Source of the DNA: Notospermus geniculatus
Taxonomy: Eukaryota; Nemertea; Pilidiophora; Heteronemertea; Lineidae
Assembly: GCA_002633025.1 (NCBI GenBank)
Contig: NMRB01002354.1
Span: forward strand, 36,909 to 100,908
DNA: 64,000 nt
Direction of reading: 5' to 3'
Position numbers and translations under genes: made by a program. The notes under the pieces are model-generated. The model was not told the origin of the DNA. It did no database searches and saw nothing but the letters and a program-made list of their open reading frames with translations. Positions within the stretch are counted from its first letter, which is position 1. The number at the start of each line of letters is the position of its first letter. This document shows, piece after piece, positions 1-10,839 of the stretch.

Positions 1-540
1 TTTTTTCCTACAAATCTGGAAGTTGACTTCCTTTATATTCCTTTACCTTTGTGCATCTTTTCGCTTTGTGCTTGTTACGTATTACACAAGTCATATTTAT
101 TAATTTATAAACTTTCTTTCAGCATGTTCAGCCAAATGAAGCTCTGCGCCAGTTACCTACACTCTGCTTGTGGTCAGACTGAGAGGCCCTGCAGTTATTC
201 AACCCTTCTTTTCAGCTGAATTAGTTTCTCCTTAATTGTCCAGCGGCCACCTTTGGGGCTTGGTCGCTATTCTTTCCTTAATTGCTTGTTTGCCCTGTCT
301 ACACAGGCTATGTAGTTCTACATTCGGGTTTCAGCTCAGTCTTTTCTAGAGTTTCAGATTGTAAAGTTCCACTTGAAAAAGACCCCGGTTGGGGTCGAAA
401 ATTCGTGAATTCTGGAGATTGACTTCTTGTTTATTACTATATGTATTAGGTGACTCTTTCTCGCTCCCCACCCTGATAAGACTGGTCTCCTGTCCAACTA
501 ATACAAAGCCAGTGGCTGGACTGATATTATGTCGAAACAA
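1..540. repeat. Repeat fragments, including a foldback family piece at 329-440
   Basis: No gene is seen. Positions 329-440 match one arm and the loop of the complete foldback at 36641-36797: both contain a 'TTTCTAGAGTTTCAG'-type stretch followed by an 'accaaccggggtc'-like block. Positions 460-530 are homologous, in inverted orientation, to the TATA-containing segment near 41330-41400, with the TATA motif decayed to 'ctaatacaaag'. A minus-strand and a plus-strand ORF here look like chance ORFs inside repeat. Confidence 0.5.
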
Positions 541-544
541 AAAT

Positions 545-825
545 GCAAACAGCAAAATTTTTACAGCAAATGCTGGCAGCAGAGTAACACAGCACTTATT
601 TCTGTATTTTGACAGCACCCGTTTGCTGTATTTTGACAACAAAATGGTATAAATTCTACAAAAAAGGCTGTGTTTGAAACAGAGAAACTGTAATCTTGCT
701 GTTAATTTCCAGTAAAAAAACAGCAGTTTGCAGTAAAATGAATTTTACAGCAACCATGCAGTGAAAATTCTGCCGCAAATTTACAGATACTGCTGTAAAT
801 TTACAGATATTTTTAACAGTGTGTA
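545..825. repeat. Interspersed repeat rich in ACAGCAAA/TTTACAG motifs
   Basis: This block is filled with imperfect iterations of 'acagcaaa', 'tttacagca' and 'ctgtaaatttacag'. Flanking sequence on both sides (460-530 and 841-980) aligns with one continuous inverted segment at 41040-41400, although parts of that segment between the two matches are not represented here. This suggests the block is an insertion that split an older repeat unit. It holds no recognisable coding capacity. Confidence 0.5.
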
Positions 826-840
826 GCAACACCCTCAGTA

Positions 841-980
841 CCTAATTGGTAACTTACATGTAGATAATTCAAATATATTTAGTCTTGCCGAGCATGCATA
901 TGCGACGTTTCCTAAATGTCAAAGGTTACGTCGGCAGTCACGAGATAAAAAAAACCTAACGCGTACTGTCGGGCTTTAAC
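841..980 (+). repeat. Segment homologous (inverted) to 41040-41180
   Basis: The stretch beginning 'cctaattggtaac' and running to 'cgggctttaa' aligns along its length with the reverse complement of about 41040-41180. Shared words include 'aaaggt(c/t)a(a/c)cggttacgtcggc'-like and 'cgagata.aaa' blocks. It sits immediately upstream of the intronless ORF at 1044, so it could supply regulatory sequence, or it may simply be a dispersed repeat. Confidence 0.55.
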
Positions 981-1043
981 CACCGCTTTGTGTTGTAGGA
1001 ATTTAATCTAATTCAGTACCGATTAAAAACTCGGGCACCGTTT

Positions 1044-1982
1044 ATGCCTCCACTGATTCTTTCGGGGCTTGGATTGTGGTTTTTCGACCGCATAACTGGA
1101 TATCTTGGGGCCGTTAAAATCTCCGAAACGGCCCCAATTCTTAGCGTGTCAGTTTACCAGTTGACCAAGAGAAAATTCAGCCTTACCAAGAAACACACGG
1201 TTCCCGTTTTAAGAGGAATGATTCTATACCATTGTTACGAGAAATATTTAGTCCTTCGAGTCAAGAAAGGGCATCGTTCGTTTGTAAATCACTTGTACGA
1301 TCTATCGAATGGTACCTTTAGGGGAATCCTTGTTATACCAGAGGAAAACCTATGTTCGAAATCTACCAATTATCATATGTCTTTTTGGTTTGATTCGACA
1401 CTCATTCTCTGGTGCCATTTAAAGGGGAATGTCATAGCAACAGTTTATTACGTGATAAAGATGTCTGAATCGATTTTACTTGACAATCGTAAAACTGTGT
1501 CGTTCCACTCCAAATATCCCAAAGCGATTTCTACTTGTCATGACATCATTGCTACTATGAAGCAGAAGCGAAAGTTCGTGTATTTAGTCATGTTTGATCC
1601 TCAGAGGGGATACCAACCAGTGACACACAAAATGCAACATCTACACTGGCTTCGTGGTTACAAAATGTTAGTGATGCCTTTTATTCATTGGATGGATGTG
1701 TGTCTCTTTTGCCTGATTGGTTGTCCAGGTCCTACGGCTATTTGTTTTCGAAGAAATCCTAAGCCTTCGCATGGCCTTGTCAAGTTTTCACATCGAAGGA
1801 GTTCGTTTGCTGAAATTCAAGCTCTATTTCCGCGTCTCGTTGGAACAGATAATAAATGCTTGAGATTCAACGCACAGGACGGGACAGTGTATCACTTTGT
1901 ACGACAGAAAGGCACTAAAGGAACCTTCTTAAAATCAGTTCACATTCTTGAGGGATTCCGGATACGTGCTAGCGCAATTTAA
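1044..1982 (+). CDS. Unrecognised intronless gene, family member 1 (312 aa)
   Basis: The function is unknown. This uninterrupted 312-codon ORF starts at ATG 1044; the start context is weak (T at -3). It aligns collinearly with the 311-residue ORF at 14235. Shared landmarks are FD near residues 14-15, a TAP/VY block at 29-38, KYL near 67-69, an LYDLSNGTFRG block at 84-94 followed by IP and C104, and a C-terminal DN...DG...HFV series at 269-286. No signal peptide or clear membrane helix is apparent. The alternating hydrophobic pattern suggests a beta-rich, possibly intracellular protein, which is inference only. I do not recognise the family. Preservation of a long frame with a matching paralog argues against a chance ORF. 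Confidence 0.65.
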   Translation: MPPLILSGLGLWFFDRITGYLGAVKISETAPILSVSVYQLTKRKFSLTKKHTVPVLRGMILYHCYEKYLVLRVKKGHRSFVNHLYDLSNGTFRGILVIPEENLCSKSTNYHMSFWFDSTLILWCHLKGNVIATVYYVIKMSESILLDNRKTVSFHSKYPKAISTCHDIIATMKQKRKFVYLVMFDPQRGYQPVTHKMQHLHWLRGYKMLVMPFIHWMDVCLFCLIGCPGPTAICFRRNPKPSHGLVKFSHRRSSFAEIQALFPRLVGTDNKCLRFNAQDGTVYHFVRQKGTKGTFLKSVHILEGFRIRASAI

Positions 1983-2723
1983 TGTGAAGGGATGCCCAAG
2001 CACAAAATAATGCACGCAGAAAATTGATGAGAAATCGATATCTTTTCTATGGGGTAGACTGGTACCCGGTCCCTACATAGCTCACGCAGAAAGGTACCGG
2101 TATTGGCCGGCCATCATACTTGGCAGAAAGCTGCCATAATATGACGTCACAGAGGATTCCCCTCACTACTAAGAAATAGCTTACTTACCTCACATCCCAA
2201 AATAGCTAACCAATCAACTGCGACATTACAAATTCAACAGGAGCTAGCCAATCAACTACGTCGTTACATCAGGCAATACCGGTCCCTTATCCTTGAGCTA
2301 TGTTGGGACCGAGAACAAGTCTATTCTATGGGGTGGCCCAAAAATGACCCCCTAACGATTTTAAAATAATTTCAGCACTATAAAAGCTGGACTGCTGATA
2401 TTTTAGACATGCAGGTACACGTATACGGATGTTATCCATCTATTGCAAAAGTTTCAGCACTAAATATTGAACGGTTTTGATAGAACGAAAAAAATCAAAA
2501 TTATATGTCCAGAAATTTGATGCCCATATAACCTGCCTGCCAATGCAGTGATGTAATAAAAGGGGGCGCTGCGGTCGCGTCAGTGAAAATCGATTTTTAC
2601 TGTAGTTGACCCCTGGGTTGATTTTTATTAATCACACATATTTCGCAGTGCATTAGTACTGTCACCCAATTAGATGAATCTAATTCCAGGGCTCGTATGA
2701 GAAGGTTCGCCAGATAGCTTGTG
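1983..2723. repeat. Intergenic, with foldback repeat at about 2050-2332
   Basis: No gene is seen. Positions 2050-2115 and 2270-2332 are imperfect inverted repeats sharing 'cggtccc.acatagctca' and 'accggtattg' words, consistent with a foldback element of about 280 bp. Near 2333 there is a 'ggtggcccaaaaatgacc' stretch resembling one end of a mariner-like element; no matching second end was found. Confidence 0.45.
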
Positions 2724-3196
2724 TAGTCTGGTTCCCTGACCTGCTGTATGATGGCTCTGACTGATGCTGCGATGCAGAGGCCAGGTAAACGCCGCCGTCA
2801 ATACTGATCTAAAAATAGAACATTAGCCATGCGCTGACTATTATGGGATATCGGGGTCCGGTAAACGAGTTGTACATTGTGTGTGAAAACTGTCAAAATG
2901 CCGGGTGTTTTGAATGTTTTAGCTGTACCAGTATCAGCTCTGCCTCTGCATCGTCCTGTACAGGTATCGCAAGAGAAATAATCCCGAAGTTGTAAGGTCA
3001 AAAGGCTGCACAATCGGCTTGATGTTCGATGTAGCGAAATCGTGTTACTGAGGCCGTTACTAAGTGACGTCACAGCAAAATTGTAAGGATATTGACAATT
3101 TTAGATCACGTGATCAGTATAACGGTGGCGTTGACCTGACCTCTGCATCGCACCATCAGTCAGCGCCACCATACAGCAGGTCAGGGAACCAGACTA
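2724..3196. repeat. Foldback element, about 470 bp
   Basis: The left arm begins 'tagtctggttccctgacctg' and is mirrored at the right end by '...caggtcagggaaccagacta'. The arms extend through 'gcgatgcagaggccaggt' and 'gcctctgcatcgc'-like sequence, about 80-100 bp each. Partial ends of the same family recur at 57598-57640 and 29915-29955 ('cagcgccaccatcgatgg' type). The internal minus-strand ORF has no recognised domain. Confidence 0.65.
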
Positions 3197-3242
3197 TAGC
3201 TTGTGATGGCCTGAGTAGATTGTGATGGCCTCCTCCGTACTT

Positions 3243-3312
3243 ACCAGGGCCAATAATGCTATAGCGTCGACCCTGACGGAAAAATGAAATACAAATACAA
3301 ATACAAATGTGT
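3243..3312 (+). repeat. 3' end of a tRNA-derived SINE
   Basis: The stretch 'ccagggccaataatgctata...ccctgacgg' followed by repeated 'aaatac' matches the 3' end of the complete SINE at 37010-37290. The AAATAC-type tail is the shared terminus. The 5' tRNA-like head is missing. Confidence 0.6.
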
Positions 3313-3747
3313 TATTTTTTATGCCCCTCCCCATGCGAGTCTCGAAGCCATCCATAATTTAGAAAACAGTTACTAAAGCCGACATTCATCCCACACTAAA
3401 ATATCTGCCCCTATTTCTTGAAGCAAATTGTGGTGCATTTCAAGCGATGGTGCCTCCATTTCGTCAATGCTACAACATTATTCATGGCCCGAGTTTAAAA
3501 TACTATTTAATCGGTAGTAGCTTATTTCACGCAATGGGAAGTTGAGAGAATTGAGCGTTGAGCGTTCGCTTAGAACTCATACTCGACGTGCGCAGATGGT
3601 GGAACAGGTGATCACATGTTAATCACGTGCAATTTTCTCAGGAGCCGCACTCTGCCCTAGAGTACACCGAAGGAAATCGGCCCGGGTGGCCACATAGTTC
3701 ATGGGTCATTTCATCGCCTCTATCGATGAAAGTGAATGAAAAATCAT
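3313..3747. other. Intergenic stretch, nothing recognised
   Basis: No ORF, splice-bounded exon or convincing repeat structure was seen here. Confidence 0.4.
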
Positions 3748-4146
3748 AATAGTGAGGTTTCGCAAATATGACGAAACGCGAAGTACGAAATACGAAATTC
3801 AACTTCATTTCCAGGACCTAATGTATTTCTGGAGATGGTTGGCACCACAAATCCCCTCCTGCCAGTGTGTCTTTTAGCATGTCATGTAAGACCGAAAGAG
3901 TTATGGTGCATCTTGAATTTTTAAATTTCTACTTCGTATCTACGAAGTGGAAACGAACGATAAATTTCAAAGTTTAATATACACCGTAATTCTATCGTTC
4001 TAACGTCATAGGCTAAACGACGCTCTTGCAGCAGGCGATATTTGTGGTACCAACCATTTCCTGAAATACATTACGTCATGGAAATGAAGTCCAATTTCGC
4101 ATTTCGTACTTCGTTTCTCGTCAGATTTGCGAAACCTCTCTATTAT
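3748..4146. repeat. Foldback MITE, about 400 bp
   Basis: The left arm 'ataatagtgaggtttcgcaaa' is mirrored by 'tttgcgaaacctctctattat' at the right end. The arms continue through 'acgaaacgcgaagtacgaaa' and 'tttcgtacttcgtttctcgt'-like sequence. A related copy lies at 33366-33773 inside intron 1 of the His/Cys-rich peptide gene. Confidence 0.7.
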
Positions 4147-4509
4147 CAGAACAAGACTCAGTGGCCATGGTGGGTCAAAAAGGGAAGAAAACCCATCTCC
4201 ACCATGCGAAACATGTGACATCTTACCTGACAAATAGCCCATGATTATAAAAAAAGGTTTTTCACGCTCATAATTCTTAACGATCTTTTATGTCACTCAT
4301 ATGAAAATCATTTTCATATTCCCATTGATTTTCTTGTTATCACCAGCAAAATGCTCTTCCATAGGCCTATATTGATTCATAATTCTTCGGAGGAAATGTA
4401 TTAATAAAGCCAAATTTTCCAATGTAGCACTTCAACGTTTAAACATTACACGTATGCACTGACTGTGGGCTACAGCGATTCAGTCGACGTAGGTGTAGGG
4501 ATTCCCAGG

Positions 4510-4700
4510 ACATAATTCTTAACAAGATCTTATAATAATTTTAGTAAGTATCTTAGTTACATGTATTTCTTAGTGTTAGAAATAAAAATCTGACTAAGAT
4601 TTTCTTAAGATTCTTATACCATTTTCTACGTAAGATTCTTTATAAGATTCAATGTATTTGTAAGAAAGTCTGTAAGATTTTTCTGAAAAGAATCTTGTAG
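4510..4700. repeat. AAGATTCTTA-rich repeat
   Basis: Iterated and inverted 'taagattctta' and 'agaatctt' words fill this stretch, which abuts the MITE at 4713. No coding signal is seen. Confidence 0.4.
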
Positions 4701-4712
4701 GAATAATTAGCT

Positions 4713-4923
4713 TAAAGGACCACGGTATTGGATCTCAAATGCGTTATTTGACTGCAGACGTAGAGTGAGCCACCTAGCGGCAGTAAGACGAACTACAAAA
4801 ATGCATTACAAAATGTACGCAGTAAATCGGGTCATTCGCCGAGACGTAGTCAGACCCTTGGCTTGGAGAGTGGCGCGGTGGCGCCTGCTGTCGAGAAAAA
4901 GTGGCAATACCGTGCTCCTTTAA
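4713..4923. repeat. MITE of the GGACCACGGTATTG family
   Basis: Terminal inverted repeats 'aaaggaccacggtattg' and 'caataccgtgctccttt' bound about 210 bp. The interior carries 'gccacctagcgg' and 'ggcgcctgctgtcgagaaaa' motifs shared with copies at 28849, 52104, 52642, 52907, 63013, 63541 and 63807. No ORF is preserved. It is the most frequent element in the window. Confidence 0.75.
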
Positions 4924-5269
4924 ATGCTCAAAAATAGATACTTATTATTGACAGAATTATGATGCGCAGTACGATTCTGTCCAATCTTCAGACGTTTCCC
5001 GAACACTCTAGTTTAACTGTGGTCACCAATCAGATCTGGCATTAATGAATGCGCGAAATTTACATTGCCATCCAAAAATGTTATCCCCATCAATAACAGT
5101 GTCTGTTGAATTCGCCCCTGACCACAACAAGATGATAAATGCCGAGGCTCTGGACAAGAGAAGTCGAGTCAATAATAAACTTTAAGCAAGAAAATTTCTT
5201 TTTCGAAAGTGGTCGGAAGATGGCCAGGATGGATAAAAAGCCCTTACAAGTAATTTGGCGAAAGGAACT

Positions 5270-5400
5270 TTTTTGCTGGCTAACTTTACGACAACGTTAT
5301 TTTTTGTACCGAAAATGCAATACATGTATATCATCTGGTGAATTCGCAGTATGAAAAATAACGCTGTCGTAAAGTTAACGTTGACCGTTTGATTCCGTCC
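5270..5400. repeat. Degraded MITE of the AACGATAAACGT family
   Basis: 'tttacgacaacgttattttt' and its mirror 'aaaaataacgctgtcgtaaa' match the fuller copies at 9070-9223 and 43018-43171. The outer ends are eroded. Confidence 0.5.
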
Positions 5401-7243
5401 AAACCCTCGTCGAAGCGCCTCGGGTTTGGACTACATTTTAGCTCCACCCTCACGGGTTTGGTGTCGCAAGCAAGACCCCGCCTCGCTTTAATTCCTTAAA
5501 CCAACGTCTCGCTGGGTGGGTATAAATATCGAAATCCAATTATTAGAAATTTCAGGCATTTAGGAATACAAATTAAAATAATCCGAATCGCTGCCTGCAT
5601 CCTTGCGAAAAATCTTGGAGATAATCCTAGACATCTCATATTCCTCCACACAATTCGATGGCTAAATCAGGCACAAAAGGCTTCAGTTATTGTAACACTT
5701 AGAGGCACACAGAAAATGTTCCTTTTAGCCCCAAAATAAGAAACATTCCGGTACGACTAAATCTTGCGTTTTGAGATGGGTGGGCCAGATTAGACACAAT
5801 AATTGTAGCACTGTACTGCTTCTGACGCGGTTTCATGGAGAACGGTTTCGCCATGCCAGAGGAAAGTCGCGGAAATCATCATAATAATTTTCACAAACGG
5901 AAAATCGAGCATGAAAACACCGAGCATAAGAGATAACACCCAGTTACCACAGAAATTTCCAAGTTCGCCCATCAGCAGGATTCTCTTGACACTCGGTTTA
6001 ATGCCACTAGAAATGTGGATAAACTTCCGATTATGTTTAAACTAGGCTTAAGCCATGACCTAATTATTCTACAACTCAGGATATAATGATGTGGATTAAA
6101 GTTACACAGGGGGCCCATATGCAAAAACGGAGTTAAACCCTGAGTTTGGGCATAAACCACACATCATCTATTGTACTTCCATTTTCTATTGTACTTGTTC
6201 CTGTTGGACTTAAACTGAAGTTTGGGTTAATCTGTGCTGGTGCATACGGGCCTAGGTTGGTGCACCTTCAACTTCGGTTAACGTAATGTGAAGTATAATC
6301 GCGATTAGTAAACCATGGTTTGAGCCAAAATTCAATCCTTATTGGTGCACTGATACGGGCATGAATAACCGTTAGGATGGCATTCTTCAAAAGCTCAGTC
6401 CACGAGTATTTTCGGACGATTGTACGGGATTGGGGCCTTTTGCGATCTGACATAGTGCAGCATGACGTTAAATCATTGCTTCTTTGTGCAATACTTTGTT
6501 GCCAAAAGAAATGTACGACGTTTGCAGTAGTACCGGAAGTTATGACCTTTGTTTGTCAGATGAGCAAAAAGAAAGGAACGTGCATGGAGAAAACGGAGGC
6601 GTTTGAATCCCGAGGAGCCCGGATGTACCAAAAGAAGGTACGGTAATCGATATACTCTATCATCCTTCTAAATGTAGTTAAAATTATTACAGATCTTGTG
6701 TCGAATGCAGGCGTATCGATCTTCACCAAACGAATGGGGACAAGCATGAAGTCCACGTGTGGACATCAATATTAGTGTGTGTGCCCAGTTGGTCGGTATA
6801 TAACTGATGTTTTTTTGCGACACATCCTCACGATTGACGTGGCATACGCGACAACTGCACCCATACATGGCATTTCACTTATTAGTCTTATCTGAATTGC
6901 ACAGATAATTTGTCTAATGGCAGGTACCGTGGTGCATGCCAAAACTGAATTTGGCCTACCCATGATAAGATGAATGAACACAGTAAGCAACTAACTAGAA
7001 ATCCCAACAAGAGATGACTAAATGTACCGATGTGTTGCCTGAAATGCTAAACGGCAGAATTTCAGTTCGTCGTTTGTCAAATTGAATATCAAAACTCTAT
7101 TGCACACAACTATAAATGTAGTAAATAATGCTGTAATGAGACATAAAGAAAATGAAACAATGAACAAGGACTAGACGTAGGCCAAGTTGAATAGTAAAAG
7201 CAGTGTGACAAAATTTGATAGCTGAAGGGTAGAAACCCGCATA
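5401..7243. other. Intergenic, no supported gene; foldback at 6112-6253
   Basis: Several short ORFs occur on both strands, but none has a domain, a signal peptide or splice context that I can support. An imperfect inverted repeat lies at 6112-6253: 'gggcccatatgc' and 'gcatacgggcct' ends, with 'ttaaaccctgagttt' opposite 'aagtttgggttaa'. Confidence 0.4.
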
Positions 7244-7538
7244 TACAGGGTGACCCAAATGTATGGGAACAAACAAAAATGCTAATATTTTAGTCACTCT
7301 ATTGAGCATCGTGAATGGAAACGTATTCCTCAAGAAACCATCGAAAAAACTGTCGCTTAGTGGAGGTCACGTGTGCGCCGCTGCATCAAACACAAAGGGC
7401 ACCATTTCGAAAAGTGAAGAATGGTGTGAAGTACTGAGGATCCAATGATTGTATCTTTGCCATTGATAGGTCCAAATAAAATACAGTAACTGAAATATTA
7501 GCGTTTTTGTTTGTTTTCAAACATTTGGGCCACTCCTT
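7244..7538. repeat. Mariner-like non-autonomous element
   Basis: The ends 'acagggtgacccaaatgt' and 'aaacatttgggccactcc' are inverted repeats that continue through 'caaacaaaaatgctaatatt' and its mirror. The left terminus resembles the CAGGGTG(T)CCC ends of the larger element at 44655-45656. The 61-codon ORF inside is probably a leftover, with no recognisable transposase motif. Confidence 0.55.
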
Positions 7539-8242
7539 AGTTTCATAAAAGCTTAAACGTTACCAACGAGCCTTGTATTCTCGCTATGAAATAGTGCAAA
7601 AAATGTTCTTGTTTGGTTGTGACAGTTTTTTCTAATTTCCTTGCTTGAAACACGAGCCCAGATTCATTGTAATTAGCTCTTTATTCCATATATGTATATG
7701 GCACTGACCAATCAGAATCATCCGGTGGCCCGTAGTATCCCCATAATGTTTGTGCAATGCCTTCTCACAGAGGTGACCTTTTGCTGGAAGCCATATTCGA
7801 AAACTGGTCAGTGGTGCAGATATGACATCTAAACACTCGCCGGCTGACAATCGTTGACTGTGGAAACTTAGCGACAAGACGACGGAACTTGCTGTGCCGC
7901 CAGTTGCGAAGAAGATATCCTGTACTCCCACCGTTCAATTCCATTTCTCCTGGCAATGGTGGAGATGGCGACATCGGCGAGTTTTTGGACTTGGCATATC
8001 GTTCTACATTTTGTTGGAGTCAGATATTACGCATGCTAGTTTTGGTCGCGATGCGACTTTGCAATATATGATACTCTTGAACCAATGTGTGTCATTTCAC
8101 TGATCCGTGAGTGTGATCGCTGAAAACTGCCAAAATGAATAAACAATGCGACTCCTTTTTCAGCATTCTCCAAAGCATATTATGCCCAGTCTTAACACGA
8201 TTTCTTGTGCTGCATGTAGAGTTGCTAATGACCATGCTAGGA
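7539..8242. other. Intergenic stretch with short unsupported ORFs
   Basis: Overlapping ORFs of 60-99 codons lie on both strands between 7632 and 8103. None shows a recognised motif or a splice-bounded structure, and I do not call a gene. Confidence 0.35.
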
Positions 8243-8668
8243 GAGTATTCGAAAAACCTGGATGACTGGATTGTGACTTATTGCTCACCGCCGTCTGGAC
8301 TAGTTAATTTAAAGCTGACCTTTTCCCATTACCCCAACGCATGAGTAACGAAAATACCTGCCGCGCAAGATTAAGTACAAACGCCCACACACCACATACC
8401 GAAAATACATCCTAGGTGTCGCTGTCATTCAACCGTGATGAGCCGAGGGAGACGGATATCCAATTGTTCAGTGTGGCCAGCAGTACTCGGGTCTTTCGGT
8501 ATATGATGTCTGGAGACGTCGTTTGACTAGGGCGTTTGTACTAAGCTGCCTGCCGCACGTGGCGTTATGGAAATAGGTCAGCTTCAATACGTAATGAATT
8601 AGTTCAGGCGGCGGTGAGCATTGAGTCACAATCCAGGCATCCAGTCATCCAGGTTTTTCGAATGCCCC
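8243..8668. repeat. Foldback element, about 425 bp
   Basis: The left arm 'gtattcgaaaaacctggatg' is mirrored by 'catccaggtttttcgaatgc' at the right end. Arms of about 100 bp include 'gattgtgact' opposite 'agtcacaatc'. The interior is not coding. Confidence 0.65.
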
Positions 8669-8835
8669 TGCTACAGGACGATGATACAAGCATGCCAACT
8701 ATTGTGATGTTGGGACTTAGGTACGTCGTAAATGTTCGGTTTTAGAAGGACGTCATTATCCAAGATGTTGTACTATCTCTAGAGAAACAGATCCAACATA
8801 GAGCACAAAAACGACACACAACATGATAGCATAAA

Positions 8836-9061
8836 GTCGTCCCCGAATTTCGTAAATTTTCGACCCCAACCGGGGTCTTTCTCAGGCACTTCGCGTAACC
8901 CTACGCCTACTCAGCATACCCCTAGTTAGCCAACCCCTATCCCTACTTCGCTGAGCCCCCACTTAGCGTACCCCTACCCCCACGGGTGTACGCTGTCTTC
9001 TTCAGGCACTTGTGCCTGCGGAAGACCCCGCTTGGGGTCGAAAATTTACGAAATTACGACT
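8836..9061. repeat. Foldback with 'gaccccaaccggggtc' arms
   Basis: The ends 'cgtaaattttcgacccc' and 'ggggtcgaaaatttacg' are inverted repeats enclosing a pyrimidine-rich stretch with many 'cccctac' words. The arm sequence is shared with 329-440 and with 36641-36797. Confidence 0.6.
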
Positions 9062-9069
9062 TAACATAT

Positions 9070-9223
9070 AATAGGGAGATTTATAAATAAAACGATAAAG
9101 GTGAACATTAACGACAACGTTATTTTTGTATCGAAAATGCAATATAAAATCTGGTTAATGTGTAGTATGAAAAATAACGCTGTCGTAAAATGTACGTTTA
9201 TCGTTTGATTTCTAAACCTCCTA
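9070..9223. repeat. MITE of the AACGATAAACGT family
   Basis: 'aaaacgataaaggtgaac' on the left and 'gtacgtttatcgtttga' on the right are inverted repeats, with mirrored 'acgacaacgttattttt' inside. The length is about 150 bp. It lies just upstream of the second unrecognised family member. Confidence 0.65.
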
Positions 9224-9300
9224 GTTATCTCTAGAGAAACCACATTCTTTCCTACCGTCTAGTGAAACGAATTCCGCTAGTCCCGCCAATTGCAACTGAA

Positions 9301-10332
9301 ATGATCAAAAATCGTCCATCTATAAATTTCCACATGGTTGAACCCGACAAATTAGTGGTCATAGTCGATTACGTCGAATTTCCCTATGGTTATGAAAGGG
9401 TAACCGTATACAGACCAACACCGGGTTACAGTGTCATTTGTTTTAAGTTAGAGTACAACTGTTCCTATTATTATAACATCGGTGAAACAATTCGCTTTAA
9501 GTATAGAGTTTCAACGTACTACTTTTTGTTATTTCGGAAAGTTTCGAAGACAGGGTGCTCTTTCAAAGCGGGAAAACTATTTGATTTTTCAGTTGGAAAA
9601 TTTACAGGTCGTATTCTGCTTCCGAGATACAGTTTAGATTTCAGGTGTGGTGCCCTTTGCACAGGGAAGGGAGAGGGGTACGTTGATAACATTGAGACCG
9701 TCTATTTTATCAACATGCATATATTCGCTCTTTGGTGCCGTACACCAAATCCAAACTACATTATCATTTACGCTTCACACTTTAACAATAGGAGTAATGA
9801 ATTGATAGTAACTTTCCTTCCCAGAAAAAAATTAAGTTGTGAAGGAATGAACTTTGGATACGTTTACACTAATGCAATCTACGACAGTTCTAAGTTTTTA
9901 TTCAGTGTTTTCAAGCATGTTGCCACTTTTGTTATTTGGCATTATGCACAAGATCAGAAGTTGATCAAACAAAAACAACAAACATTCACTCTCCCTATCA
10001 ATTATACGATTCTGGATTATAGTTTCGGGACAATATTAATACGTTTTTGGGATAGTCGTCCATCACCAACACGATTAGGGATATTTAAAGTGGGATATTG
10101 TCTTCCTAAAATACCTTTGTATCCTGCTGTTAAATCACTTGATTTGATTAGGCAGGCTATCAACATTCAAATAAATAGAAAGACCGATGATTTTAATACA
10201 GCAACTCATGGAGATATCAGATTTGTTATTCAAGACAATCAAGGAAGGTTATTGCGTATTCACCCGAGGAGGGTCCCTTTGGGCCTTTCACATAGGCATA
10301 ACCGGGTGAATATGTATGGACCAGTATTTTGA
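9301..10332 (+). CDS. Unrecognised intronless gene, family member 2 (343 aa)
   Basis: The open frame extends upstream to 9235, but the first in-frame ATG is 9301 (G at -3), giving 343 residues. The function is unknown. It appears to be a divergent paralog of the ORFs at 1044 and 14235. It shares a VTVY block near residues 34-37 and an LFDFSVGKFTGRILLP block at 93-108, which matches LYDLSNGTFRGILVIP and LCDVTRGTLSGKVIVP. A C-terminal DN.G-L segment before basic residues matches the DG..HFV..K segment of the others. It is longer than its relatives in the middle and at the C-terminus. It is Tyr- and Phe-rich, without a signal peptide. Support for homology is weaker than for the other pair. Confidence 0.55.
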   Translation: MIKNRPSINFHMVEPDKLVVIVDYVEFPYGYERVTVYRPTPGYSVICFKLEYNCSYYYNIGETIRFKYRVSTYYFLLFRKVSKTGCSFKAGKLFDFSVGKFTGRILLPRYSLDFRCGALCTGKGEGYVDNIETVYFINMHIFALWCRTPNPNYIIIYASHFNNRSNELIVTFLPRKKLSCEGMNFGYVYTNAIYDSSKFLFSVFKHVATFVIWHYAQDQKLIKQKQQTFTLPINYTILDYSFGTILIRFWDSRPSPTRLGIFKVGYCLPKIPLYPAVKSLDLIRQAINIQINRKTDDFNTATHGDIRFVIQDNQGRLLRIHPRRVPLGLSHRHNRVNMYGPVF

Positions 10333-10670
10333 AATAGTCAACGGCATTGCTCTGTTGAGCAAGGTACTAAATATTGGGCAGATGGATATACGAACAATTT
10401 GGAAGTCTCTGGGCAACTCCGTCACATCCTGCTTAGGCATTGGAACAATGGACAAGTAACGTCGCTAATATTTCAGCTTAAACCAGCAGGAGAGTTGACA
10501 CACCGATTCCTGTCACACCTGTTCTATTTTTGGTGTAACCTATTATGTTTGACGAGATGATCATTGAATGTGTCGGGGTGTAGGCCCTACAGTGTAAATG
10601 TGTCTACCGAGTGCTTACTGGACATCTGATGACTGGTCTCCAACTGGAGAGACACACAGACTGGGAGTCA

Positions 10671-10816
10671 CCCTTACAAAAATGTACCACGTGTAAATGA
10701 CATTACCACGTGGTAATGNTTTACACCAAAAATGTGTAAAAGTGCACATTTTTGGTGTAAAATTCGCCCATTACCACGTGGTAATGTCATTTACACGTGG
10801 TACATTTTTGTAAGGG
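10671..10816. repeat. Palindromic MITE with 48-bp perfect terminal inverted repeats
   Basis: The left 48 bases, from 'cccttacaaaaatgtacc' through 'accacgtggtaatg', are perfectly mirrored at the right end. Inside lies a second inverted repeat, 'tttacaccaaaaatgtg' opposite 'cacatttttggtgtaaa'. One ambiguous base (10719) sits at the junction of the outer and inner left arms. Confidence 0.8.
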
Positions 10817-10839
10817 CATCAATGCGTAGGCCTACATTC

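Noticed and set aside
9262-9300. Upstream extension of the second family ORF to a GTG codon
   Set aside because: GTG is not a normal start in animal nuclear genes; the first ATG at 9301 was used.
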